Assembly (NCBI GenBank): GCA_036265385.1
Contig: DATAPD010000032.1
Coordinates: forward strand, 131,367 to 195,366
DNA from: DATAPD01 sp036265385
GTDB taxonomy: Bacteria > Acidobacteriota > Terriglobia > Terriglobales > Acidobacteriaceae
Length of the DNA: 64,000 nucleotides
Direction of reading: 5' to 3'
The stretch's first letter is position 1. Each line of letters begins with the position of its first letter. The translations under genes and the position numbers were made by a program. Below the pieces are notes generated by a model. That model was given only the letters and a program-made list of their open reading frames with translations, was not told the DNA's origin and did not search any database. Shown piece after piece: positions 1 to 6,167 of this stretch.

Positions 1-43
1 TACAAGAAACATGGTCACGAATCCTGCGTATCGCACAACTCCC

Positions 44-134
44 TCCCCAGCCCGAAGGGCGGAACAGAATAGCCCAGGACGGAAGTCCTGGGTACAGTGA
101 CACGAATCAACCCCAGTCCCGCTAGGGACGACAC
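44..134. repeat. Hairpin-rich dispersed repeat, copy 1
   Basis: Nearly identical to a second copy at 2188-2280. Three short hairpins follow each other: CCC-gaa-GGG, a perfect 8-bp stem CCCAGGAC/GTCCTGGG closed by a GGAA tetraloop, and GTCCC-gcta-GGGAC. Only the spacer between the second and third hairpins differs strongly between the copies. The copy ends a few bases downstream of the stop codon of the minus-strand ankyrin gene, so it would lie in that gene's 3' untranslated RNA. Function unknown. Confidence 0.8.
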
Positions 135-136
135 CC

Positions 137-1984
137 CTATTCCGACGGCCGGGTGCTCAACGTTGGCGCCACCGTTTTATCTTCCGGCGCACTCGATTTC
201 GCCAGCTCCACAACCGACATCTTGCCATCGGTGACGATCACATCTCCCGTTGCATTCGAGAGCTGCTTTGGCGCTCGAGGACGATCAATTTGCGCATACG
301 CCGTCGCCGATCCGATAAACAGCAAATCGCTTTCCACCCAATCCCGCTCGCGGTCAACATGCGGATCGATGCGGTGAGACCACTTCGTTCCGCCGCGCTC
401 GTTCGTCGTGGCGATGTCATGCGTCGCAGCCGCCACCCAGACATTGCGTCCGTTATGTGTCGATGTCAGCTGCCAAACACGAAGGTGATGCCGCTTCGCA
501 AATGTATTCAATGATTTCTGAAACACCAGCTCCGGCGGACGACCCTGCAGCATCAACGTAGACACGGGAGCGTCGTTGTATCCGGTCTGACGTAGCGTAG
601 CCGTTGCTGTCTTCAGCGCAGATTTCACATTTAAGTCGTTCGCTTGCAGCCACCCTGCTTCCGTGAATGCCGCAATCAATTCTCTTTGGGACCCGATGAA
701 CATCAGATTGGTCGGATCAGAAGGCTTGTTTCCGGGTGTAGCCGTTCGCATGGGTGCGTTATGAACAATCTGCTGCAGAGAATCCGTCACTTCCATGCGA
801 CTCCAACCAGTCCAGTCGGGTTTCTCCTTCAGCATGGAGTAGCGGACGACTTGCACCTGCACGTCAGTGCCGACGGGATACACGATCTCGCGACGAAGAG
901 ACAATCCATAGACCGCGGACACGCCTTTAATCGCATATCCCGCAAAAGGATTGGCCGCGCTGGCGGCCATCAGCGCGAAAGAGAGCTTCTTCCCCGCATG
1001 GGGCTGAATGATTCCTAAGATTTCGTTGTTACGGACCGTTTCGCGCGCGTTATCCACATCGAGCACGTGCGCATACAGCGGAGAAAGCTTGTCTTCTTTA
1101 TGGAAAATGTTCGAAAAGTCGAGCACCAGGATCGGCCGCGAGTATTTATTCGGTGCTTTCTGCGCGAATAGAACAGTACCGTTCACTTTCGTCCCGGGTG
1201 CAATCAGCAGTTCGCCCGGTTTACAGTGAACATCTTCGCCCGTCTTGCACAGCGGATATGTCACTGTCGCTTCAATCGGATCTCCTGTGCGCGAGCGATC
1301 GCTGTATACGGCAGTATCTAATCGAAGGCTCAGCGTGAGCCCCGGCGATAAATCAGCATTTACGACCTGAGGCATCTCCTCTTTCGGGCCACCGTCATCC
1401 GAGCAACTTGATGTTTGCTGCCTTAGAAATTGATAAGACGCAGCTAGGAATCCGCTACTCGCGCCATGTTCGATGAGCAGGGTCTGCATCTCAAAGCTTG
1501 GTGAGTACAACAGGTAGTCAAGCGCGGTGTCCTGATACATGTCCTGCTTATTGATGTCGATGCCACGCTGGATCAGCGCATCGGCAATTTCCTCATACGC
1601 GACCAGCACCTTTGCACTCTTGCTATAGCTCGAGCCGAAAACCGTCCAATGCAATGCGGTACGTCCGCGATCGTCGATCGCTTTTACATCTGCAGCGGGC
1701 ACCATGGCTTTTGCGCGTTGCAGGCTCGCCAGGACTTTGTCTTCCTTGGTCTCGCGCGTCGCTTGATACAACGCCTGAATCAACAGCGGGGCCTTCGATA
1801 CATCGAGTTCTACGGCCGCGGGCGCCAATTCGCCTTCTGGCAGTTCTTCGTCATCGGACTGCGCCGCATCCTGGGCCGGAGCTGCGGTTAGAGTATCTTG
1901 CGCTAACGCGCGACCTATCCCTGCAAACACCAGAAGAGAGATAACAATAAGAGAAAGAGAAAACCGCTGAAACACGATGGACAT
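137..1984 (-). CDS. Exported ankyrin-repeat protein with LssY_C-like C-terminus
   Basis: 615 residues starting at an ATG with a clear signal peptide (hydrophobic to about residue 28, ending ALA). Residues about 100-180 hold two or three ankyrin-type repeats (GRTALHWTVF, DTALDYLLY, LLIEHGA). A middle region of about 230 residues looks beta-rich and mentions no known motif. The C-terminal part, from about residue 430 (the stretch around LMFIGSQRELIAAF to WVESDLLFIGSA), resembles the LssY C-terminal domain often found in acidobacterial envelope proteins. That assignment is by pattern memory and has moderate confidence. Role unknown; probably periplasmic or envelope-attached. The gene is isolated on its strand and bracketed by direct copies of a hairpin repeat (44-134 and 2188-2280). 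Confidence 0.75.
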   Translation of the reverse strand: MSIVFQRFSLSLIVISLLVFAGIGRALAQDTLTAAPAQDAAQSDDEELPEGELAPAAVELDVSKAPLLIQALYQATRETKEDKVLASLQRAKAMVPAADVKAIDDRGRTALHWTVFGSSYSKSAKVLVAYEEIADALIQRGIDINKQDMYQDTALDYLLYSPSFEMQTLLIEHGASSGFLAASYQFLRQQTSSCSDDGGPKEEMPQVVNADLSPGLTLSLRLDTAVYSDRSRTGDPIEATVTYPLCKTGEDVHCKPGELLIAPGTKVNGTVLFAQKAPNKYSRPILVLDFSNIFHKEDKLSPLYAHVLDVDNARETVRNNEILGIIQPHAGKKLSFALMAASAANPFAGYAIKGVSAVYGLSLRREIVYPVGTDVQVQVVRYSMLKEKPDWTGWSRMEVTDSLQQIVHNAPMRTATPGNKPSDPTNLMFIGSQRELIAAFTEAGWLQANDLNVKSALKTATATLRQTGYNDAPVSTLMLQGRPPELVFQKSLNTFAKRHHLRVWQLTSTHNGRNVWVAAATHDIATTNERGGTKWSHRIDPHVDRERDWVESDLLFIGSATAYAQIDRPRAPKQLSNATGDVIVTDGKMSVVELAKSSAPEDKTVAPTLSTRPSE

Positions 1985-2061
1985 ACGGCACCCCGTTGGG
2001 GCGCAATTATAAGAGAGACTCCGAATATGGCGATACTAACTGGGGGAGCAGCGGATATGGG

Positions 2062-2150
2062 TGTCATCCCAAACTCTCGCGCGCTCTCAAGCGAGTGAGA
2101 GCCTGCCTTGAGCGAGCGCAACGAGTGCGAAGGAGATCTCGCGCGCATCG
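2062..2150. repeat. Divergent member of the GTCATCCC...GCGAG...GATCTC repeat family
   Basis: Begins GTGTCATCCC and carries the same GCGAGCG...GGAGATCTCGCGCGCATC core as the 53-bp repeats at 2288-2340 and 15218-15270, but is longer and contains internal GAGCGAGCGCAACGAG arms. It lies in the 372-bp gap upstream of the ankyrin gene, which otherwise holds only repeats. Confidence 0.6.
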
Positions 2151-2187
2151 ACACAAGAAACGATCTTTAAATGTATCGCATGAATCG

Positions 2188-2280
2188 ACCCCGAGCCCGA
2201 AGGGCGGAAGAGAATAGCCCAGGACGGAAGTCCTGGGTACGTTGCCGCCGCTGACTCCGAGTCCCGCTAGGGACGACACA
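2188..2280. repeat. Hairpin-rich dispersed repeat, copy 2
   Basis: Second copy of the 44-134 repeat with the same three hairpins (CCCGAAGGG, CCCAGGAC-GGAA-GTCCTGGG, GTCCC-GCTA-GGGAC) in the same orientation. The two copies are direct repeats flanking the complete ankyrin/LssY_C-like gene about 2.1 kb apart. No insertion-sequence ends or coding capacity are visible in it. Confidence 0.8.
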
Positions 2281-2287
2281 CGCCTGC

Positions 2288-2340
2288 GTCATCCCGAACG
2301 CTCGCGTACTTTCCAGCGAGCGGAGGGATCTCGCGCGCAT
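2288..2340. repeat. 53-bp dispersed repeat, copy 1
   Basis: Matches 15218-15270 over 53 bp with very few mismatches: GTCATCCCGAACGCTCGCGT, then CCAGCGAGCGGAGGGATCTC. GCTCGCGTAC and the following GCGAGCGGAG can pair partly. Both copies are intergenic. This is the common bacterial 'GTCATCC...GCGAGCGGAGGGATCT' style of repeat. Confidence 0.8.
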
Positions 2341-2356
2341 CGCAACTACGACAAAT

Positions 2357-3481
2357 CTACGTCAACAACTCCCGCAACCGCTTCCCGATCTCCATATGCT
2401 GCTCGCCGAGCAATGTATCCACCGCAACCACCAGCTTGTCATCAAGCACGACCGTTGCAATCGACGGCTCACCCGCAAGCAATTCTGCACTGATCCGTTC
2501 CGCCTCAGGCGGACCTCCAGGAAACTCCACCGTCATACAACTCACCGGCTCCGCAACCAGCCGCTCATCCATCGTGAAGTACCTTGCATTGGTGCTAATC
2601 CCGTTTAAGCCTGCCAGTCGTGATCGCATCTCTTCGACTTTTCTTGCATAGCTCGCCCAACGTGCCTCGTGATCCATCGCCAACCACTCTTCGAGCGCGA
2701 CCACTGTGGCGGCAATCGTGTGACGATCCAGCTTGAACGGACGTCCGAAGGTCAGATACTTGCCCGATTCGTATCGGGTGAAATCTATTCCGGCCACGGC
2801 CTCAATCAGATCGCGGCGACCACATATAAATCCGCCGGAGTTTGGGCCCCAAAAATATTTTGCGCTGAAACAGACCAGGTCCGCACCGGCATCGAGATAA
2901 CTGTGCATGATGCTGGTCGGATAATTCATGTACGCCGCATCGACCAGCACCGGGATGCCGTGTTTGCGTGCGATTTCCGCCACCGCGCGCAACGGCAGCG
3001 TGCCGCTCCTCGTTTCGAGATGTGCCGGAAACATAACCGCAGCCGTTCTTGCCGAGCACGCCCTTTCCAGATTCTCAGCAGTTGTCTCCACCGTGGATCC
3101 AGTTTCGATCAGCCGCGCACCGGCAATGCGCACCATGCGGTCGTACTTGTAACGATGGGCCTTTTGAATCAGCACCTCACCCTTCAGGCCAGTCGTATCC
3201 GGCAATTGTTCCCAGGCATGACCATCTTTGCCGGCAATGCACGCCGCCGTTCCGAGCGTGATTGCCGCCGATGCTCCGGGCACCACGCGCGCCGCTTCTG
3301 CCCCGACCAGCGATGCCAGTATTTCTCCGGAACGGTCCAGCAACTCCGTCATCCGAACAAAACTTTGGTTGATCTCTTCCATCGCCTTCCAGACTCGCGG
3401 CGAGAACACCGTACCGCCCAGGTCGGTATAAATTCCGCAGGCGTTGATAACAGGACGAACATGAAAATGGGAAAAGGTCAT
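2357..3481 (-). CDS. SelA-like PLP-dependent enzyme
   Basis: 374 residues, fold-type I PLP enzyme related to L-seryl-tRNA(Sec) selenium transferase and to the SelA-like aminotransferase/lyase group. The N-terminus (VINACGIYTDLGGTVFSP) matches the family opening. A glycine-rich segment GAEAARVVPGASAAITLG follows, and DLVCFSAKYFWGPNSGG carries the lysine expected to bind PLP (AKYFWGP). At 374 residues it is shorter than true SelA (about 460) and lacks the long N-terminal domain, so a sugar-amine or amino acid lyase role is more likely than selenocysteine synthesis. No selenocysteine genes are nearby. The gene stands alone, with repeat-type DNA just upstream of its start. Substrate cannot be read from the sequence. 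Confidence 0.75.
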   Translation of the reverse strand: MTFSHFHVRPVINACGIYTDLGGTVFSPRVWKAMEEINQSFVRMTELLDRSGEILASLVGAEAARVVPGASAAITLGTAACIAGKDGHAWEQLPDTTGLKGEVLIQKAHRYKYDRMVRIAGARLIETGSTVETTAENLERACSARTAAVMFPAHLETRSGTLPLRAVAEIARKHGIPVLVDAAYMNYPTSIMHSYLDAGADLVCFSAKYFWGPNSGGFICGRRDLIEAVAGIDFTRYESGKYLTFGRPFKLDRHTIAATVVALEEWLAMDHEARWASYARKVEEMRSRLAGLNGISTNARYFTMDERLVAEPVSCMTVEFPGGPPEAERISAELLAGEPSIATVVLDDKLVVAVDTLLGEQHMEIGKRLRELLT

Positions 3482-3504
3482 AGGTTAGTAGTCGGTAGTC
3501 AGCG
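3481..3504. repeat. GTAGTCGGTAGTCAG quasi-repeat tract
   Basis: Short tract built from imperfect 7-8 bp units (TTAGTAGTCGGTAGTCAGCG) just upstream of the SelA-like gene. Same family as the tract at 30649-30695. Confidence 0.5.
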
Positions 3505-3671
3505 CAGGATTGTACCGGAAACCGCAACAACCCAGCGGGTACAAGGGGTCGCAAGAATGCCACTCAAATCACTGGGATATCTCACCCACTTGCCCAGTCG
3601 TGCTCAACCCAGATCGGGTCGAGTTTCAGGCTTTAAAACGACGTCTCCACCGCGAGCGTATAATCTGCTTG

Positions 3672-4262
3672 ATGCTGCGACGTGCCGCACTGGCGCTGCT
3701 GGTTCTGTTTTTCTTGCCGGTGTCCCTGCGCGCTCAGCGATCAAGCGTTTCGATCGGCTCCTCGGCGCGCTCAGTTATCTCAATGCCGAGCCATGTTCAT
3801 GGCTTTACCGGACATGGAGGCTTCGCCCATGCGCGTCATCGTCACGGATATGGAACAGCTATCTATCCGTACTATTGGCCTTACGATTACGAAGAGGAAA
3901 CCGATTACGAGAGGCCTTCTACCGTAGTCAAGGTCGAACGTGAGACCGCTCCTGCGGTCAACGCGCCGCCTGCCATGGAGCCTGCTCCACCGAAAGCACA
4001 AGTCATCGAGATTCCATCTGCCGCTAATTTGGCCGACGACAAACCGTTACCGCTGACCATCTTCATCTTGACGAATGGTGAGCGTTTCGAAACCCGTCGA
4101 TTCCTTCTAACCGCCGCCAATCTTTCCGTGAATGTTGAGCGCCGGCAGCGCACGATTCCTCTGGACCAGCTCAACCTCGACGCGACCATCGCCGCCAATC
4201 ACTCGCGCGGAATCGAACTGCAAGTCCCATCCGACCGGAACGAAATCTCAATCCGGTTCTAG
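3672..4262 (+). CDS. Small exported protein, function unknown
   Basis: 196 residues from an ATG that starts directly with a signal peptide (MLRRAALALLVLFFLPVSLRAQ). The frame is open upstream, but those residues look like non-coding DNA. After cleavage come a His/Gly/Tyr-rich segment (HVHGFTGHGGFAHARHRHG, then YPYYWPYDYEEE), a Pro/Ala linker, and a C-terminal domain of about 80 residues with LTIFILTNGERFETRRFLL and RTIPLDQLNL. Acidobacterial exported proteins often show this 'low-complexity plus small beta domain' plan, but I do not recognise a named family. It is the only plus-strand gene before the minus-strand cassette-like array and is convergent with it. Confidence 0.65.
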   Translation: MLRRAALALLVLFFLPVSLRAQRSSVSIGSSARSVISMPSHVHGFTGHGGFAHARHRHGYGTAIYPYYWPYDYEEETDYERPSTVVKVERETAPAVNAPPAMEPAPPKAQVIEIPSAANLADDKPLPLTIFILTNGERFETRRFLLTAANLSVNVERRQRTIPLDQLNLDATIAANHSRGIELQVPSDRNEISIRF

Positions 4263-4280
4263 ATCCTCCAAGATCCTCCG

Positions 4281-4357
4281 TAAGCCTTGTTGCGTTGGTC
4301 ACCCGTCAGCGGGATACCTGCGAAGGTCAATGAGTGTAATGGCGATGTTACGCCAAC
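4281..4357 (-). repeat. attC-like palindrome, site A
   Basis: Follows the stop of the 4369-4908 gene. On the minus strand it begins with GTTGGCGTAAC (6 of 7 matches to the attC inverse core RYYYAAC in GCGTAAC), then ATCGCCATTACACTCATTGA. The other arm is degenerate (GGTGACCAACGC) and an internal CCCG/CGGG hairpin lies between. It marks the left end of the array. Confidence 0.5.
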
Positions 4358-4368
4358 TTGAGGCGGTA

Positions 4369-4908
4369 TTACTCATCTTTAGAGGGTATGAGGCATTGAA
4401 CGAAGTCACGTCCAAACAAGAGAATCAGCGTCACGCCCCACAACATTGGAAACCCGAAGCATGGAACAAACCACAGCCAGTCTGGCGATGAAACGGGTAC
4501 CGGGAGACTATACGCACGGTTGCGTGATAGAACGAAAAACCACATGGTGCCGATGCCAACGGCTATGGCATCTCCCGTGAGTCTCAGTGGTATCCATGAA
4601 AACATGAAGACTCGGCGGCTTTGCTGCCAAGATTCGATATTCAGCGACACCCAATACCAAAATATCCCAATCGCCACTACGAGAGTTATGTGGTCCCACC
4701 AACCGGGCAGATAACGGAACATCAACGCTCCGGGCATCGCCAAAGGAGCATTGATGGCAATCAGAAGCGTGAAGGAAGGTGGAGTACCGGGCATATCCTG
4801 AAGACGCATCAAAGCCAGTTGCCAACGGTCAGTCCATACCAGCAGAGCAACCGCCAACAGCATCTGGAGGGCCGGAAGGACGTATTTCAATTTCAGGCGC
4901 ATATACAA
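4369..4908 (-). CDS. Membrane protein, candidate cassette gene
   Basis: 179 residues with about five hydrophobic segments: an N-terminal helix (VLPALQMLLAVALLVW), helices around ITLVVAIGIFWYWV and TGDAIAVGIGTMWFFV, and a last helix FPMLWGVTLILLFG before a charged tail ending PSKDE. No catalytic motif and no family recognised. The gene has its own palindrome immediately downstream (4281-4357) and another upstream (4972-5063), as expected for one unit of an attC-bounded array. All seven genes from here to 10520 read the same way. Likely inner-membrane; function unknown. Confidence 0.6.
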   Translation of the reverse strand: MYMRLKLKYVLPALQMLLAVALLVWTDRWQLALMRLQDMPGTPPSFTLLIAINAPLAMPGALMFRYLPGWWDHITLVVAIGIFWYWVSLNIESWQQSRRVFMFSWIPLRLTGDAIAVGIGTMWFFVLSRNRAYSLPVPVSSPDWLWFVPCFGFPMLWGVTLILLFGRDFVQCLIPSKDE

Positions 4909-4971
4909 GCCCTATCGAGAAAGCCGCGTTCATTTCCTTCCTGATTAGACACGCTACCAATACTCGACGGG

Positions 4972-5063
4972 AGTAACTGTTGTTATCAGGCGTTGTCACT
5001 CATTGACCCTAGGCCGAGGCCGTTTTCGGCAGATCAATGAGTGTAATTGCGATGTTTCGCTAA
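4972..5063 (-). repeat. attC-like palindrome, site B
   Basis: Both arms are present: TCACTCATTGACC near the upper end and TCAATGAGTGTAATTGCGAT near the lower end, separated by a GC-rich loop with its own short stem (GGCCGAGGCCG). On the minus strand the site begins directly at the stop of the 5064-5447 gene and ends GCCTGATAACAACAGTTAC before the next gene. Confidence 0.6.
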
Positions 5064-5447
5064 TTACGTCGAAAGCGGCAGTGTAATGTGAAGTTCTTTT
5101 CCTTTGCGGTTGTTCAGTTTCACCCGACATCGAACCTCGTTGAAGCAGCACTGCTTCGTTATGAAACGGAGTAAGTAGGTCCGGCGTCCTGAAACGACTG
5201 GAAGCGACCAGCGGCCCTTTGCGTCTGTCGTCGTGCTTCGGATTGTGGTCTGCCAGTCGGGCGTGACCTCGACTACCTGAACGTTACTGAGAGGAGAGTC
5301 AGCAGGGTCAGCGACGGTTCCGCCCAGAGACTTGATAATTTGCGCGTTCCCAATCTCTACGATTTCCACTCCCGCAAAGCACGGTGACATCAGCAAAGCA
5401 ACTGACACGATTAAAGCAACTTCGCGGCGCAAGGTTGGACGGAGCAT
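5064..5447 (-). CDS. Exported carboxypeptidase-regulatory-like (CarbopepD_reg) protein
   Basis: 127 residues if started at the ATG at 5447, which gives a good signal peptide (LRREVALIVSVALLMSPCFA). An in-frame ATG at 5531 lies inside the neighbouring palindrome and adds a non-signal leader, so it is less likely. The mature part is one small beta-sandwich of the carboxypeptidase-D regulatory type: GGTVADPADSPLSNVQVVEV, then TTTDAKGRWSLPVVSGRRTY. These domains usually sit on larger surface or TonB proteins; here it stands alone. Two cysteines (KQCCFNEVRC region) may form disulfides. The gene lies between palindromes B and C and is a typical-sized cassette gene. Confidence 0.65.
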   Translation of the reverse strand: MLRPTLRREVALIVSVALLMSPCFAGVEIVEIGNAQIIKSLGGTVADPADSPLSNVQVVEVTPDWQTTIRSTTTDAKGRWSLPVVSGRRTYLLRFITKQCCFNEVRCRVKLNNRKGKELHITLPLST

Positions 5448-5502
5448 GTGTTCCACGCGAAGAACTCTACGCCGAAACAGCCACGCGTTCCAGCGCTCGG
5501 TG

Positions 5503-5597
5503 TAGTTGGCGAAAACCGCGTTATCACACATTGACCCCTCGACAGACGGGCTTTCCTGGGAGATCCATGAGTGTAATGGCGATTTTCCGTCAACTAC
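5503..5597 (-). repeat. attC-like palindrome, site C
   Basis: The most symmetric copy. The outer arms GTAGTTGGCG and CGTCAACTAC pair, and the inner arms TTATCACACATTGACC and GATCCATGAGTGTAATGGCG pair, around a loop with CCCTCGACAGACGGGC. It lies between the stop of the 5621 gene and the start of the 5447 gene. Confidence 0.6.
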
Positions 5598-5620
5598 GAA
5601 CCATCGGCAGGTTGTCGTCG

Positions 5621-6073
5621 CTACTTCTGTTTAGGAACTAAGACCATTCCCCCAATCCACTCTGGAAGATGCAACTCCTGCGGAGCTTTGTAGGCCCAGA
5701 ATAAGAGCACGTCTGACTCTTTTAACGCGTTAACATCTCGGATCACGTACCGCAGATCAACGTCGCCCGTTAGCGATTCACCCGCTTTCAAAGATGTCTT
5801 GGTCGGTCCGGGGTCGTCGATTGGTAGCATCAGATCGAGCGATTCTCCGCTGGGCCTCACTGCGGCAAACACCATGCTGTACCGATTGCCCCACGGCAAA
5901 TCGGCGCGATAGATCGTCACATCGCTGGCAGCACCCGACCTTAACGTTACTCGCAGATGTAGGGGGCTTCGACGATCTAGCTCCGCTACAACGCCAGCTT
6001 TCGTCGTGGTTTGTGCAATCACCGTAGTCGTGAGGATACCAACGCACATAAGGCCAACGCGGAAAAGACGCAT
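5621..6073 (-). CDS. Exported protein of unknown function, candidate cassette gene
   Basis: 150 residues with an N-terminal signal peptide (LFRVGLMCVGILTTTVIAQ). The mature part is predicted beta-rich, with VVAELDRRSPLHLRVTLRSG, SLDLMLPIDDPGPTKTSLKAGESLTGDVDL and a C-terminal WAYKAP...GGMVLVPK. The pattern suggests a single immunoglobulin-like or beta-sandwich domain, but no named family is recognised. Flanked by palindrome C downstream and a half-palindrome (site D) upstream. Likely periplasmic; function unknown. Confidence 0.6.
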   Translation of the reverse strand: MRLFRVGLMCVGILTTTVIAQTTTKAGVVAELDRRSPLHLRVTLRSGAASDVTIYRADLPWGNRYSMVFAAVRPSGESLDLMLPIDDPGPTKTSLKAGESLTGDVDLRYVIRDVNALKESDVLLFWAYKAPQELHLPEWIGGMVLVPKQK

Positions 6074-6116
6074 ACCTTATTGGACACCGGAGCTTTGCGG
6101 CTCAGCATCGTTACGT

Positions 6117-6167
6117 GGGTAACTGTCGTAATCAGGCGTTATCACTCATTGGCACTGCACATGGTAG
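6117..6167 (-). repeat. attC-like half-palindrome, site D
   Basis: Only one arm is present: GGGTAACTGTCGTAATCAGG and CGTTATCACTCATTGG. The partner arm expected next to the stop of the TonB-receptor gene (6168) is missing, so this is a decayed or half site. Confidence 0.5.

Noticed and set aside
2669..3943. A 424-codon plus-strand open frame across the SelA-like gene and the next gene.
   Set aside because: It is antisense to a well-supported PLP enzyme and out of frame with the small exported protein; its residues (rich in Arg, His and Cys) are typical of a reverse-strand shadow.
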